Source: Segatella copri (GTDB taxonomy: Bacteria > Bacteroidota > Bacteroidia > Bacteroidales > Bacteroidaceae). From it: 64,000 nucleotides of DNA. The DNA lies in NCBI RefSeq assembly GCF_019127135.1, contig NZ_JAHOEA010000001.1, positions 1 to 64,000 of the forward strand, in the 5' to 3' direction. The position numbers and the translations under genes are program-made. The notes under the pieces are model-generated. The model saw only the letters and a list, made by a program, of their open reading frames with translations, did not search any database and was not told the DNA's origin. Below, in pieces: positions 54,223-64,000 of this stretch (position 1 is the stretch's first letter; every line of letters begins with the position of its first letter).

Positions 54223-56541
54223 ATGAACGTAATTACAAAAAGTGTTCAGTTGCCTGATGGAAGAACCATCACAATTGAGACCGGAAAAGTTGCAAAACAG
54301 GCTGATGGTGCTGCGGTTCTCCGCATGGGTAACACAGTGCTTCTCGCAACTGTTTGTGCAGCAAAGGATGCAGTTCCGGGTACAGATTTTATGCCTTTGC
54401 AAGTAGATTATCGTGAGCAGTACAGTGCTGCAGGTCGTTTCCCTGGTGGTTTCACCAAGCGCGAAGGCAAAGCCAGCGATGAGGAAATCCTTACCTCTCG
54501 TCTTGTGGACCGTGCTTTGCGTCCACTTTTCCCTTCTAACTACCATGCAGAAGTTTACGTACAGGTAATGTTGCTCTCAGCCGATGGTGTTGACCAGCCA
54601 GATGCCCTCGCAGGTTTCGCTGCTTCAGCTGCCATGGCTTGTTCAGATATTCCTTTCGAGTACTATATCTCTGAGGTTCGTGTAGCTCGTATCAATGGTG
54701 AGTATGTTGTAAACCCTACATTCCAGCAGATGGAAGAGGCAGACATGGATATCATGGTTGGTGCTACCAAGGACAATATCATGATGGTAGAAGGTGAAAT
54801 GAAGGAAGTTTCTGAGCAGGATCTCATTGGTGCCCTCAAGGTGGCTGCCGAGGCTATCAAGCCTATGTGCGAGCTCCAGTATGAGTTGGCTAAGGAGAAG
54901 GGTACTGACGTGAAGCGTGAGTATGACCACGAGATCAATGATGAGGAACTCCGTGAGCAGATTAAGACTGAGCTTTACAAGCCAGCTTATGATATCAACC
55001 ACCAGGCTTTGGAGAAGCATGCACGTCAGGATGCTTTCGACAAGGTTTTGGCTGATTTCCTTGAGAAGTATGACGCTGCTCATACTGATCTTTCTGAGGA
55101 AGACTTGGAGGAGAAGCACGCTGAGGCTACCCGTTACTATGATGACGTAATGCGCGATGCTATGCGCCGTTGCATCCTCGATGAGGGCTTGCGTCTTGAT
55201 GGTCGTGCTACTACAGAAATCCGTCCTATCTGGTGCGAGGTATCTCCACTCCCAATGCCTCACGGAAGCGCTATCTTCCAGCGTGGTGAGACTATGTCTC
55301 TCTCTACATGTACTCTTGGTACAAAGATGGATGAGAAGCTTATCGACGGTGTGCTCGAGAAAAGCTACCAGCGCTTCCTCCTTCACTATAACTTCCCTCC
55401 ATTCTCAACAGGTGAGGCTAAGGCTCAGCGCGGTGTAGGCCGTCGTGAAATTGGTCACGGTCACTTGGCATGGCGTGGTTTGAAGGGTCAGATTCCTGCA
55501 GACTTCCCTTACACAGTTCGTTTGGTAAGCCAGATCTTGGAGTCTAACGGTTCTTCTTCTATGGCTACTGTTTGTGCCGGTACTCTCGCCCTGATGGATG
55601 CAGGTGTTCCTATGAAGAAGCCAGTTTCTGGTATCGCTATGGGTCTTATCAAGAACCCAGGTGAGGACAAGTACGCTATCCTTAGTGATATCCTCGGTGA
55701 TGAGGACCACTTGGGTGATATGGACTTCAAGACTACTGGTACCCGCGATGGTTTGACCGCTACACAGATGGATATCAAGTGTGATGGTTTGAGCTTCGAG
55801 ATTCTTGAGGAGGCTTTGATGCAGGCTAAGGCTGGTCGTGAGCACATCCTCAACTGCATGATGGAGACTATCTCTGAGCCACGTGCAGAGATGAAGCCAC
55901 AGGTTCCACGTATCGTAGCATTCGATATTCCTAAGGAGTTCATCGGTGCTGTTATCGGTCCTGGTGGTAAGATTATCCAGCAGATGCAGGAGGAAACTGG
56001 TGCTACTATCACTATCGAGGAGACTGATGGTAAGGGTCACGTACAGGTATCTGCTCCTAACAAGGATTCTATCGATGCAGCTTTGGCTAAGATCAAGGCT
56101 ATCGTAGCTGTTCCTGAGGTTGGTGAGGTTTACGAGGGTACTGTTCGTTCTATCATGCCTTACGGTTGCTTCGTAGAGATTCTCCCAGGTAAGGATGGTT
56201 TGCTCCACATCTCTGAGATTGATTGGAAGCGTCTTGAGACAGTTGAAGAGGCTGGCATCAAGGAAGGCGACAAGATCAAGGTGAAGTTGATGGAGATTGA
56301 TCCTAAGACTGGCAAGTACAAGCTCTCTCATCGTGTGTTGATGGAGAAGCCAGAGGGTTATGTAGAGCGTGAGCGTCGTCCACGTCCAGAGCGTGGTGAG
56401 CGTCGCGGTCGTCGTGATGACCGTCATGAGGGTCGTGGTGAGCGTCCAGCTCGTCAGCCACGTCGTTACGAGCATCGTAATGATGAGCAGGCTCCTAAGG
56501 AGTTCAATGACTCTTTGGATCACAACAATGATGTAGAATAA
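54223..56541 (+). CDS. pnp: Polyribonucleotide nucleotidyltransferase
   Basis: 772 residues: two RNase PH domains (the second catalytic, with GQFQ-like [19 protein letters not shown] and [16 protein letters not shown]), a KH domain (about 560-620, [20 protein letters not shown]) and an S1 domain (about 635-705), then an Arg/Glu/Asp/His-rich tail. It degrades RNA 3' to 5' using phosphate. Codons are strongly biased to GGT, CGT and GCT, as in highly expressed genes here. Monocistronic, with its own promoter and terminator. Confidence 0.97.
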   Translation: MNVITKSVQLPDGRTITIETGKVAKQADGAAVLRMGNTVLLATVCAAKDAVPGTDFMPLQVDYREQYSAAGRFPGGFTKREGKASDEEILTSRLVDRALRPLFPSNYHAEVYVQVMLLSADGVDQPDALAGFAASAAMACSDIPFEYYISEVRVARINGEYVVNPTFQQMEEADMDIMVGATKDNIMMVEGEMKEVSEQDLIGALKVAAEAIKPMCELQYELAKEKGTDVKREYDHEINDEELREQIKTELYKPAYDINHQALEKHARQDAFDKVLADFLEKYDAAHTDLSEEDLEEKHAEATRYYDDVMRDAMRRCILDEGLRLDGRATTEIRPIWCEVSPLPMPHGSAIFQRGETMSLSTCTLGTKMDEKLIDGVLEKSYQRFLLHYNFPPFSTGEAKAQRGVGRREIGHGHLAWRGLKGQIPADFPYTVRLVSQILESNGSSSMATVCAGTLALMDAGVPMKKPVSGIAMGLIKNPGEDKYAILSDILGDEDHLGDMDFKTTGTRDGLTATQMDIKCDGLSFEILEEALMQAKAGREHILNCMMETISEPRAEMKPQVPRIVAFDIPKEFIGAVIGPGGKIIQQMQEETGATITIEETDGKGHVQVSAPNKDSIDAALAKIKAIVAVPEVGEVYEGTVRSIMPYGCFVEILPGKDGLLHISEIDWKRLETVEEAGIKEGDKIKVKLMEIDPKTGKYKLSHRVLMEKPEGYVERERRPRPERGERRGRRDDRHEGRGERPARQPRRYEHRNDEQAPKEFNDSLDHNNDVE

Positions 56542-56570
56542 TCTGAGTATTAGACACATTATTATATATA

Positions 56571-56599
56571 AAGGCACATTCCGCATAGGAATGTGCCTT
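56571..56599 (+). terminator. Terminator of pnp
   Basis: AAGGCACATTCC (56571-56582) and its exact complement (56588-56599), followed by TTTTT. Confidence 0.88.
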
Positions 56600-56693
56600 T
56601 TTTTAATAGTACTTTCTCTAATTATTGCCGGATATTGTATTTGTATATGGGAATGGAGAATGTAAAGTGTGGATCATATGGGGATAAACAAAA

Positions 56694-56720
56694 AGAGTCA
56701 CAAGTAAAACTTGTGACTCT
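56694..56720 (-). terminator. Terminator of the tRNA-Asn pair
   Basis: AGAGTCACAAGT (56694-56705) and its exact complement (56709-56720), 6 bp past the first tRNA; TTTTTG follows on the minus strand. Confidence 0.85.
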
Positions 56721-56726
56721 TTTCTG

Positions 56727-56800
56727 CGCTTCAAGATGGGCTTGAACCAACGACCCCCTGATTAACAGTCAGGTGCTCTAACCAACTGAGCTATTGAAGC
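56727..56800 (-). tRNA. tRNA-Asn (anticodon GUU), copy 1
   Basis: A 74-nt cloverleaf: acceptor GCTTCAA/TTGAAGC with discriminator G, D-arm GCTC/GAGC, anticodon loop CTGTTAA, and T-arm. CCA is not encoded. Sequence is identical to the copy at 56851. Confidence 0.93.
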
Positions 56801-56850
56801 AATTTGCTATGAAAGAAGATGAGTTACGAGGCTAACCTGAAACTCTCTTG

Positions 56851-56924
56851 CGCTTCAAGATGGGCTTGAACCAACGACCCCCTGATTAACAGTCAGGTGC
56901 TCTAACCAACTGAGCTATTGAAGC
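56851..56924 (-). tRNA. tRNA-Asn (anticodon GUU), copy 2
   Basis: Same 74-nt sequence as the copy at 56727, in the same direction, 50 bp upstream. The two form a tandem tRNA operon ending at the hairpin at 56694-56720. Confidence 0.93.
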
Positions 56925-57046
56925 GTTTTTTCAGCATAGAACGTGACGTTCCTTATTTGCGTGTGCAAAAGTACTAACTTTTCTTCATTCTGCCAAATTT
57001 TTCGCTGACTTTTTTCGCTTTTTCTCTAAAAAAGTGTATTTTTTCT

Positions 57047-57054
57047 TATCTTTG
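57047..57054 (+). promoter_or_regulatory. Distal -7 element of the S41 protease gene
   Basis: TATCTTTG followed by TGCC. The leader would be about 145 nt. Confidence 0.5.
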
Positions 57055-57099
57055 TGCCACTTTTTGCCTCTTTTATGGTGTTTTTCGCAAAGAAATGAG

Positions 57100-57107
57100 T
57101 ACTTTTG
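57100..57107 (+). promoter_or_regulatory. Proximal -7 element of the S41 protease gene
   Basis: TACTTTTG followed by CGG, giving a leader of about 90 nt. Which of the two is used is open. Confidence 0.5.
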
Positions 57108-57198
57108 CGGTCGAAATCTTCTCCCGAGGACGAATGCCGTAAAGAGGGGGAAGAAAATAATCTATAAGTTGAATCATATACAATTAAATAAGGTAACA

Positions 57199-58863
57199 AT
57201 GAAAAGAATACTGTTCTCCTTGCTTATGGCGCTCCTTGCAGCTCCAACTTTTGCCCAGGTTGACAAAGACCATGACTTCAAAGCCGCAAAGAATATGGAA
57301 ATATTCAATGCCATCTACAAGAATCTTGATTTGATGTATGTAGATACGCTCGATGCTGAAGTTGTGGTCGGAAATGGTATCAATGCCATGTTACGTAGCC
57401 TCGACCCTTATACTACCTATTATCCTGAGCAGAAAATGAAGGAACTCAAGAATCTGCTCACCGGCAAGTATGCGGGTGTAGGTGCGGTGGTACGCTACAA
57501 CTTCCAGTTGCAGCGCGTCTGCATCAGTGAGCCTTACGAGAATATGCCTGCTGCAGAAGTGGGACTGAAGAAGGGCGATATCATTTTGAGTATTGATGAT
57601 GAGGATATGACCAATAAGGAAGTGAGCTATGTCAGCGATCATCTTCGTGGTGATCCGGGTTCTTCTTTCATGCTGAAAGTTAAACGTCCAAGTACAGGCA
57701 AGACGATGAAGGTGAAGGTAACCCGCCGTACCATCCAGTTGCCGTTCTTGCCTTATTATGGCATGTTGGAGGGGAGCATCGGTTACATCAACTTCAATTC
57801 TTTTACCGAGCAGTGTGCCAAGGATGTGCGCCGTGCTTTCATCGATTTGAGAAAGCAGGGAGCCAAGAGTCTTGTCTTCGATCTGCGTAATAATGGTGGC
57901 GGTTCTGTTACCGAAGCGGTCAGCATCATCAATATGTTCTTGCCTAAAGGTAAGACTGTCTTGGAGATGAAGGGAAAGTTGCAGCGTTCTAATCATGTTT
58001 ATAAGACCACGGTTGAACCGATTGATTCCGTCATGCCGATGGTAGTGTTGGTCAACGAGAATTCTGCCAGTGCCAGTGAAATCATGAGCGGCAGTCTGCA
58101 GGATTATGACCGTGCTGTAATATTAGGTACGCGCACGTATGGAAAGGGATTGGTGCAGGCTACCATGGACTTGCCTTATAACGGACAGGTAAAACTCACT
58201 ACTGCTAAATATTTCATTCCTAGCGGCCGATGCGTTCAGGCGCTCAACTATAAGCACGATAAGGGCGGTTATGTGGAGCATGTTCCTGACTCTCTTACCA
58301 AGGTGTTCTATACCGCTGGCGGCAGAGAAGTGAGAGATGGCGGTGGTGTGAAGCCGGATGTAGAGGTAAAGCCTGATTCTTTGCCAAATATCGCCTTCTA
58401 TCTGGCTGGTGCCCGCGACAGTAATGAGGTGATGCTCAATTATGAGATTGATTATATTGCCAAACATCCTACTATCGCTCCAGCGAAGGAATTCTCGCTG
58501 ACCGATGCCGACTATGATGAATTCAAGGCACGCGTATTGAAGGCTAACTTCCAGTATGACCGCGAAACAGAAAAGTATCTCAAAGACCTGGAGAAACTCG
58601 CTAAGTTTGAAGGTTACTACGATGATGCCAAGGCAGAGTTTGAAGCTTTGAAGAAAAAACTGAGTCACAATGTGGCAAAGGATCTGGATTATAACAAGGA
58701 TTACATCAAGCATCTGTTGGAAAATGACATCGTTTCTGCCTATTATTTCCAGCGCGGTGCCATCCAGAATTCCATGCGCTATGACAAGCAGATTAAGGAA
58801 GCAGTAAAATTACTGAATTCTCCTACAGAATACGAAAAAATACTGCATCCTGTGAAGAAATAA
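57199..58863 (+). CDS. S41 family C-terminal processing peptidase
   Basis: 554 residues from ATG 57199 (MKRILFSLLMALL); the frame is open 55 codons further but across two promoters. Signal peptide to about residue 20 (FAQ-V). A PDZ domain (about 95-175, AEVGLKKGDIILSIDDEDM) precedes the protease core with Ser in NENSASASEI and Lys in GTRTYGKGLVQ, the Ser-Lys dyad. The tail is helical. It trims periplasmic proteins at C-termini. Stands alone between the tRNAs and rimP. Confidence 0.92.
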   Translation: MKRILFSLLMALLAAPTFAQVDKDHDFKAAKNMEIFNAIYKNLDLMYVDTLDAEVVVGNGINAMLRSLDPYTTYYPEQKMKELKNLLTGKYAGVGAVVRYNFQLQRVCISEPYENMPAAEVGLKKGDIILSIDDEDMTNKEVSYVSDHLRGDPGSSFMLKVKRPSTGKTMKVKVTRRTIQLPFLPYYGMLEGSIGYINFNSFTEQCAKDVRRAFIDLRKQGAKSLVFDLRNNGGGSVTEAVSIINMFLPKGKTVLEMKGKLQRSNHVYKTTVEPIDSVMPMVVLVNENSASASEIMSGSLQDYDRAVILGTRTYGKGLVQATMDLPYNGQVKLTTAKYFIPSGRCVQALNYKHDKGGYVEHVPDSLTKVFYTAGGREVRDGGGVKPDVEVKPDSLPNIAFYLAGARDSNEVMLNYEIDYIAKHPTIAPAKEFSLTDADYDEFKARVLKANFQYDRETEKYLKDLEKLAKFEGYYDDAKAEFEALKKKLSHNVAKDLDYNKDYIKHLLENDIVSAYYFQRGAIQNSMRYDKQIKEAVKLLNSPTEYEKILHPVKK

Positions 58864-58924
58864 GTACAAAAACGTGCACAATCGATTAAAAATGTGCACG
58901 TTGCGAATAAAAAGTTGCATTTTT

Positions 58925-58956
58925 TTTGGTCAATCACAAAAATATTTGTAATTTTG
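58925..58956 (+). promoter_or_regulatory. Promoter of the rimP-nusA-infB operon
   Basis: -33 TTTG (58925-58928) and -7 TAATTTTG (58949-58956), 20 bp apart. Confidence 0.7.
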
Positions 58957-59016
58957 CAACGTTCAGTGGAATGAGGGGCTCACAAGAGTTCCTCATTTTA
59001 TTTTAATAAGGTATAT

Positions 59017-59484
59017 ATGATTGATAAAAACGTCGTAAAAAATTTAGTTGAAGAATGGCTCCAAGATAAGGAATATTTCTTGGTAAGCATTGAAATCAGT
59101 CCCGACGATAGAATCGTTGTTGAGATTGACCATGCCGATGGAGTATGGATTGAGGATTGTGTTGCCTTGAGTAAGTATATTGAGGATCATTTGAACCGTG
59201 ACGAGGAAGACTATGAGCTCGAAGTTGGCTCTGCAGGTTTGGGTCAGCCGTTCAAAGTTCCACAGCAGTATATCAATTTCATTGGCAAGGAGGTTGAGGT
59301 ACTTGATGCCGACGGCAAGAAGGTGAAGGGTATCTTGAAAGCTGTTGAAGGAAATGACTTCACAGTTGGCGTTGAAGAAAAGGTAAAGATTGAAGGTAAG
59401 AAACGCCCGGTTAAGCAGGAGGTTGACCACGTTTACCAGATGGATAAAGTAAAATATACAAAATACATAATCAGTTTCAATTAA
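59017..59484 (+). CDS. rimP: Ribosome maturation factor RimP
   Basis: 155 residues: an N-terminal KH-like domain (EWLQDKEYFLVSIEIS..IVVEID, then DCVALSKYIEDHL and the family SAGLGQPF) and a C-terminal SH3-like domain (about 90-150). It helps assemble the 30S subunit. First gene of the operon; nusA begins three bases after its stop, so translation is coupled. The order rimP-nusA-infB is conserved among most bacteria. Confidence 0.93.
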   Translation: MIDKNVVKNLVEEWLQDKEYFLVSIEISPDDRIVVEIDHADGVWIEDCVALSKYIEDHLNRDEEDYELEVGSAGLGQPFKVPQQYINFIGKEVEVLDADGKKVKGILKAVEGNDFTVGVEEKVKIEGKKRPVKQEVDHVYQMDKVKYTKYIISFN

Positions 59485-59487
59485 GTT

Positions 59488-60750
59488 ATGGCTAAAAAAG
59501 AGCAAGAATTGACAGCGAGTATGATTGATACATTCCGCGAGTTTAAAGAAACAAAGAATATCGACCGTACTACATTGGTAAGTGTATTGGAGGAGAGCTT
59601 CCGTAATGTACTTGCCAAGATTTTTGGTAGTGACGAAAACTTTGATGTCATCGTGAACCCTGACAAGGGTGACTTCGAGATTTATCGCAATCGTGTAGTT
59701 GTTGCTGATGGCGAAGTTGAAGATGAAAATAAGGAAATTACACTTTCTGAGGCTCGTAAGATTGAGCCGGATTACGAGGTTGGTGAGGATGTAAGTGAGA
59801 CGGTTGACTTCAATAAGTTTGGTCGTCGTGCCATCTTGACTCTTCGTCAGACTTTGGCTTCCAAGATTCTTGAGTTGGAGCATGATTCACTCTACAACAA
59901 GTACAAGGATCGTGTAGGTCAGGTTATCTCTGGTGAGGTTTATCAGGTTTGGAAGCGCGAGGTTCTGATTGTAGACGATGAGAACAACGAGCTCATGTTG
60001 CCTAAGACCGAGCAGATTCCTGGTGATACTTACCGCAAGGGTGAGACAGTTCGTGCGGTCATCCTCCGTGTAGACAATGAGAACAATAATCCGAAGATTA
60101 TCCTGAGCCGTACTGCTCCTATCTTCCTGCAGCGCCTGTTGGAGGCTGAGGTTCCTGAGATTGCAGACGGTCTGATTGCAATCCGCCGTATCGCCCGTCT
60201 TCCGGGAGAACGTGCCAAGATTGCTGTTGAAACATTCGATGAGCGTATCGACCCTGTTGGCGCATGTGTAGGTGTTAAGGGTAGCCGCGTTCATGGTATC
60301 GTTCGCGAACTTTGCAACGAGAATCTCGATGTCATCAACTACTCTAGCAATACCAAGCTCTTCATCCAGCGTGCGTTGGCTCCTGCTAAGGTTTCTTCAA
60401 TCAATGTTGATGATGAGAACAAGAAGGCTGAGGTTTACTTGCAGCCAGAGGAGGTTAGCCTGGCTATCGGCCGTGGCGGTATGAACATCAAGCTGGCTTC
60501 TATGCTTACAGAATATACCATCGACGTATTCCGTGAGGTAGACGAGAATGAGGCCGACGAGGATATCTACTTGGATGAGTTCTCTGATGAGATTGACCAG
60601 TGGGTTATCGATGCTATCAAGGGCATCGGTCTTGATACTGCCAAGCAGGTACTCAATGCACCTCGCAACTTGCTGATTGAAAAGGCCGACCTTGAAGAGG
60701 AGACCGTTGATCATGTACTCAGCGTGTTGCGCGCCGAATTCGAACAATAA
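59488..60750 (+). CDS. nusA: Transcription termination/antitermination factor NusA
   Basis: 420 residues: N-terminal RNA polymerase-binding domain (about 1-125), S1 domain (YKDRVGQVISGEVYQVWKREVLIVD), then two KH domains (ERAKIAVETFDERIDPVGACVGVKGSRVHGIV and the second with GRGGMNIKLAS). There are no C-terminal acidic repeats, as in many non-gamma bacteria; an HhH-like segment near 370-415 remains. It governs pausing and termination. Codon bias is strong, as for pnp. Confidence 0.96.
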   Translation: MAKKEQELTASMIDTFREFKETKNIDRTTLVSVLEESFRNVLAKIFGSDENFDVIVNPDKGDFEIYRNRVVVADGEVEDENKEITLSEARKIEPDYEVGEDVSETVDFNKFGRRAILTLRQTLASKILELEHDSLYNKYKDRVGQVISGEVYQVWKREVLIVDDENNELMLPKTEQIPGDTYRKGETVRAVILRVDNENNNPKIILSRTAPIFLQRLLEAEVPEIADGLIAIRRIARLPGERAKIAVETFDERIDPVGACVGVKGSRVHGIVRELCNENLDVINYSSNTKLFIQRALAPAKVSSINVDDENKKAEVYLQPEEVSLAIGRGGMNIKLASMLTEYTIDVFREVDENEADEDIYLDEFSDEIDQWVIDAIKGIGLDTAKQVLNAPRNLLIEKADLEEETVDHVLSVLRAEFEQ

Positions 60751-60812
60751 TTCCCTTGCCAGCGAGTGCTTGCAGGGAATCTAACTTTAAAAATAGGAGA
60801 ATAAAATAATTT

Positions 60813-63659
60813 ATGAGCATCAGATTAAATAAAGCACTACGTGAATTAAATATAGGACTTCAGACGGCAGTTGAATTCCTAGAGAAAAGAAAAGACCTGG
60901 GAGATGTCAAGGCAGAGCCGAGCTTCAAACTCACCGACCAGCAATACAAGGCATTGAATGATGCCTTCAGTCAGGACAGAGAGGTTCGTGATCAGGCTGA
61001 GAAACTCTTTACCAAAAAAGCAAAAGATAAGAAGCGTGCGCCAGAGCAGAAGGACAATCGCGCTGAAAGTTTGTTGGAGTCTAATGGACAGCAGCAGTAC
61101 AAGCCGCTGGGAAAGATTGACTTGGACAATATCGGTAAGAAGCCTGCTGCAGAGTCTGTTGCAAAAAAGCCTGAGACTGCTGCCGTCAGTCCTGAGCAGA
61201 AGAAAGACGCTCCTAAGGCTGAGCATAAGAAAGAACAGAAGCCACAACAGGCTTCTCAGCATAAACAGCAAATGAAACAGGAAAATCATCAGAAATCACA
61301 GCAGTCAAACGCTCAGACGAATAAGCAGAATGCTCCTCAGGGAAAGAGAGAGCATCATCATGCTAAGAATGAAGCTGCACAGCATTCTGCTGGAGCAGCT
61401 GACAACAGCGTGTTTACTCTCAAGAGTGAGAAGAAGTTTACTGCAAATGAGCCTAAGGTGTTGGGCAAGATAGATTTGTCTTCCCTCAACCAGAGCACTC
61501 GTCCTAAGAAGAAAACCAAGGAGGAGCGCCGAAAGGAACGTGAGGAGAAAATGGCTCAACAGCACAATGAGCGCAAAAAGCGTGTTCGTATCAACAAAGA
61601 ACGTGTTGACATCAATGCCGAAGCTAAGAATAATGGCGGAGGTAATGGTAACAACGGCGGTAATAACAAGAAGAACAAAAACCGCAACAGAAATAATAAC
61701 AATAACAACAATCGCGGCAATAACAACAACCGCGGCAACCAGCGTCAGATCGAGGTGGATGACGAGGCTGTAGCACGCCAGGTTAAGGAGACGCTTGCAC
61801 GTTTGACCAGCAAGAGCCAGAACAAGAAGGGTGCTAAGTATCGTAAGGAGAAGCGTGAGGCTGTTCAGGAGAAGTTGCAGGATCAGGCTCGTCAGGAGCA
61901 GAAGGAAAGCAAGACCCTGAAGCTTACAGAGTTCGTTACCGTTAGCGAGTTGGCTACGATGATGGATATCAGCGTTACTCAGGTTATCTCTACCCTGATG
62001 GGTGTAGGTATCATGGTTTCTATCAACCAGCGTCTGGATGCTGAAACCATCAACATGGTGGCTGAGGAGTTCGGTTTCAAGACCGAATACGTAAGTGCCG
62101 AGGTTCAGGAGGCCGTGAGCGAGGAAGAGGATGATGAGAACGACTTGGTTCCACGTGCTCCAATCGTAACCGTGATGGGTCACGTAGACCATGGTAAGAC
62201 CTCTTTGCTCGACTATATCCGCAATACCAATGTGATTGCCGGTGAGGCGGGTGGTATTACCCAGCATATCGGTGCCTACAGTGTGACCCTGAAAAGCGGT
62301 CGCAAGGTAACCTTCCTTGATACTCCAGGTCACGAGGCGTTCACCGCCATGCGTGCCCGTGGTGCCCAGGCTACCGATATCGCCATCATCATCATCGCAG
62401 CCGATGACTCTGTGATGCCAACTACCAAGGAGGCTATCGCTCATGCGCAGGCTGCCGGTGTGCCAATGGTATTCGCAATCAACAAGATTGATAAGCCAGG
62501 TGCTAACCCAGACCGTATCCGTGAAGACTTGGCTAACATGAACCTGCTCGTCGAGGAGTGGGGTGGTAAGTATCAGTGCCAGGAAATCAGTGCCAAGAAG
62601 GGTATCGGTGTTCACGATCTGCTCGACAAGGTGCTCCTCGAGGCTGATATGCTCGACTTGAAGGCTAACCCTAACCGTCGCGCAACAGGTACCATCATCG
62701 AGTCTTCTCTCGACAAGGGTCGTGGATATGTTTCTACCGTATTGGTTGCCAACGGTACCTTGAAGGTAGGCGACATCGTTCTCGCCGGTACTTCTTGGGG
62801 TCGTGTAAAGGCAATGTTCAATGAGCGTAATGCCAATATCAAGTCGGCTGCTCCAGCTGAGCCAGCTATCATCCTCGGTTTGAACGGTGCGCCTACTGCA
62901 GGTGACCAGTTCCACGTAATCGAGACTGAGCAGGAGGCTCGCGAAATTGCCAACAAGCGTGAGCAGTTGCAGCGTGAGCAGGGCTTGCGTACTCAGAAGC
63001 GCTTGACCTTGGGTGATATTTCTCACCGTATCGCACGTGGTGAGTTCCATGAGTTGAACGTCATCGTGAAGGGTGATACCGACGGTTCTGTTGAGGCATT
63101 GAGCGACTCATTCATCAAACTTTCTACCGAGAAGGTTCAGGTGAACGTAGTCAACAAGGCAGTAGGTCAGATTTCAGAGAACGACGTGATGCTGGCATCT
63201 GCTTCAGATGCAGTCATCGTTGGTTTCCAGGTTCGTCCATCTGCCGATGCTCGCAAGGCTGCCGACCGTGAGGGTGTTGAAATCAACACATACTCTATCA
63301 TCTACGATGCTATCGATGATATCAAGAGCGCGATGGTAGGTATGCTCGACAAGGTGAAGAAGGAAATCGTTACCGGTCAGGTTGAGGTTAAGCAGACCTT
63401 CAAGATTTCTAAGGTGGGTACTATTGCCGGTGGTCTCGTTACCGAGGGTAAGGTACATGCTAAGGATAAGGCTCGCGTCATCCGTGACGGTATCGTGATC
63501 CGTACTGCTGAAATCGGTGCCTTGAAGCGTTACAAGGACGATGTCAAGGAGGTGGTTACCGGTATGGAATGCGGTTTGAGCCTCGTCAACTACAACGATA
63601 TCCAGGAGGGCGACGTTATCGAGACTTTCACTGAGATCGAGGTAGAGCAGAAGCTTTAA
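60813..63659 (+). CDS. infB: Translation initiation factor IF-2
   Basis: 948 residues. A long low-complexity N-terminal region (about 70-350, rich in Lys, Gln, Glu and a run of Asn/Gly near 285-310) is followed by an IF2N-like helix domain and the GTPase: [20 protein letters not shown]. Domains II-IV follow, with the fMet-tRNA-binding C-terminal part. It brings initiator tRNA to the 30S subunit. The Asn-rich segment is encoded by repeated AAC/AAT codons and may vary between strains. Starts 62 bp after nusA. Confidence 0.97.
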   Translation: MSIRLNKALRELNIGLQTAVEFLEKRKDLGDVKAEPSFKLTDQQYKALNDAFSQDREVRDQAEKLFTKKAKDKKRAPEQKDNRAESLLESNGQQQYKPLGKIDLDNIGKKPAAESVAKKPETAAVSPEQKKDAPKAEHKKEQKPQQASQHKQQMKQENHQKSQQSNAQTNKQNAPQGKREHHHAKNEAAQHSAGAADNSVFTLKSEKKFTANEPKVLGKIDLSSLNQSTRPKKKTKEERRKEREEKMAQQHNERKKRVRINKERVDINAEAKNNGGGNGNNGGNNKKNKNRNRNNNNNNNRGNNNNRGNQRQIEVDDEAVARQVKETLARLTSKSQNKKGAKYRKEKREAVQEKLQDQARQEQKESKTLKLTEFVTVSELATMMDISVTQVISTLMGVGIMVSINQRLDAETINMVAEEFGFKTEYVSAEVQEAVSEEEDDENDLVPRAPIVTVMGHVDHGKTSLLDYIRNTNVIAGEAGGITQHIGAYSVTLKSGRKVTFLDTPGHEAFTAMRARGAQATDIAIIIIAADDSVMPTTKEAIAHAQAAGVPMVFAINKIDKPGANPDRIREDLANMNLLVEEWGGKYQCQEISAKKGIGVHDLLDKVLLEADMLDLKANPNRRATGTIIESSLDKGRGYVSTVLVANGTLKVGDIVLAGTSWGRVKAMFNERNANIKSAAPAEPAIILGLNGAPTAGDQFHVIETEQEAREIANKREQLQREQGLRTQKRLTLGDISHRIARGEFHELNVIVKGDTDGSVEALSDSFIKLSTEKVQVNVVNKAVGQISENDVMLASASDAVIVGFQVRPSADARKAADREGVEINTYSIIYDAIDDIKSAMVGMLDKVKKEIVTGQVEVKQTFKISKVGTIAGGLVTEGKVHAKDKARVIRDGIVIRTAEIGALKRYKDDVKEVVTGMECGLSLVNYNDIQEGDVIETFTEIEVEQKL

Positions 63660-63661
63660 TA

Positions 63662-63697
63662 AAGTGAAGAGTGAAGAACGAAAAGTGAAGAATTCAT
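63662..63697. repeat. GTGAAGA-type low-complexity repeat after infB
   Basis: Units AAGTGAAGAGTGAAGAACG and AAAGTGAAGAATTC; nearly the same string occurs at 44692-44728 (inverted) and, within coding sequence, at 1436-1468. Confidence 0.7.
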
Positions 63698-63797
63698 TTG
63701 TTTTTCGCTCTATCATATATATAATAAGGTAGGGATGAGTCCTCAGCGGCTTATCCCTATTTAGGGTTAAAATAACGAAAGGTTATTCTAAATAACA

Positions 63798-64000
63798 ATG
63801 GCAGAAATAGAGAAAGAACAGAATCAGGTTGTCAAGGATGTGATAGACCAGAAATACGAGTATGGTTTTACCACGGATGTGCATACTGAAATCATAGAAA
63901 AGGGTCTCAACGAGGATGTTGTGCGCCTGATCTCGCAGAAGAAAGGAGAGCCGGATTGGATGCTCGAATTTCGTCTGAAAGCCTACAATTACTGGAAGAC
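63798..64000 (+). CDS. sufB: Fe-S cluster assembly scaffold SufB, 5' part
   Basis: The first 67 codons only; the gene runs off the window. MAEIEKEQNQVVKDVIDQKYEYGF, then IIEKGLNEDVVRLISQKKGEPDWMLEFRLKAYNYW, matches the SufB N-terminus, with the GFTTD and EPDWMLEFR motifs. SufB scaffolds Fe-S assembly with SufC and SufD, which are expected downstream. Upstream 63730-63759 holds a hairpin with TAGGGAT and ATCCCTA arms. Confidence 0.93.
   Translation, partial: MAEIEKEQNQVVKDVIDQKYEYGFTTDVHTEIIEKGLNEDVVRLISQKKGEPDWMLEFRLKAYNYWK

Noticed and set aside
55405..56586. A 393-codon minus-strand frame opposite pnp, and the 581-codon one opposite infB (61305-63050)
   Set aside because: Both are antisense to clear housekeeping genes; the Thr/Leu-rich sequence is the product of strong codon bias on the other strand.
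57034..57198. N-terminal extension of the S41 protease
   Set aside because: It would place two promoter elements inside the coding region and hide the signal peptide starting at ATG 57199.

Overview
The window looks like chromosome of a gut-type Bacteroidales, most likely Prevotellaceae (Segatella/Prevotella copri-like). The reasons are: start sites preceded by the Bacteroidetes -7 element TAnnTTTG (often TATCTTTGC) instead of Shine-Dalgarno-rich leaders; an S46 dipeptidyl peptidase; a TonB-dependent receptor with the long Bacteroidales signal region; a PafA-like phosphatase; a DUF4369/TlpA-like lipoprotein; a GH2 enzyme and a sialate O-acetylesterase; and two DUF4143 ATPases. Species assignment is inference. 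Genes lie on both strands and most are housekeeping or core metabolic. I see no prophage, no integrative element and no CRISPR array.

Layout. 1-835: almost gene-free, with two (perhaps three) micro-genes for hydrophobic peptides of 26-30 residues. 836-9591: M16 peptidase (-), PfkB sugar kinase, flavodiiron protein, DUF4143 ATPase, LOG-family protein (-), secreted alpha/beta hydrolase and a DUF3843-like protein (-). 9687-14805: DEAD-box RNA helicase with a structured leader and TTG start, then a secreted GH2 enzyme. 14878-22452: S46 peptidase and Fic protein (-), two small + strand genes, then a kinase-like gene, a HEAT-like protein and a second DUF4143 ATPase (-), followed by a repeat-filled spacer. 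22453-29169: flippase and SpmA-SpmB-like membrane protein (-), CDF metal exporter (+), TonB receptor (-). 29170-33043: flavin reductase, clpS, clpA and aat, a bacterial N-degron operon. 33154-37256: PafA-like phosphatase, heavy-metal ATPase and tRNA-Met (all -). 37435-42864: Ca2+ ATPase, ribF, CPBP protease and a PP2C-like protein. 42865-43593: repeat-rich spacer. 43594-54026 (all -): ECF sigma/anti-sigma pair, topA-aroK-speA-argB run, Nudix hydrolase, sialate O-acetylesterase and a lipoprotein. 54223-64000: pnp, two tRNA-Asn (-), S41 protease, rimP-nusA-infB, and the 5' end of sufB.

How the genes work together: clpS-clpA-aat form a complete N-degron recognition, unfolding and tagging set; rimP-nusA-infB is the conserved transcription/translation operon; topA-aroK-speA-argB lie in one direction with short gaps and may be co-transcribed; the sigma and anti-sigma genes overlap by 11 bp.

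The most unusual content is in the non-coding DNA and in short repeats. (1) Degenerate motif arrays with strict 22, 32 or 33 bp periods sit next to promoters or in spacers (21763-21846, 21891-21975, 22143-22274, 25349-25457, 43033-43107). (2) A family of terminator-like hairpins built on GAGCGGAA/TTCCGCTC arms with GTTAACAG cores follows four + strand genes. (3) Two MITE-like inverted-repeat elements lie in the 42.9-43.3 kb spacer. (4) A Fic gene carries five 11-bp tandem units that could switch its reading frame. (5) A dispersed intergenic repeat appears to have entered the M16 peptidase coding frame. Promoter, transcript and function statements are read from sequence only.
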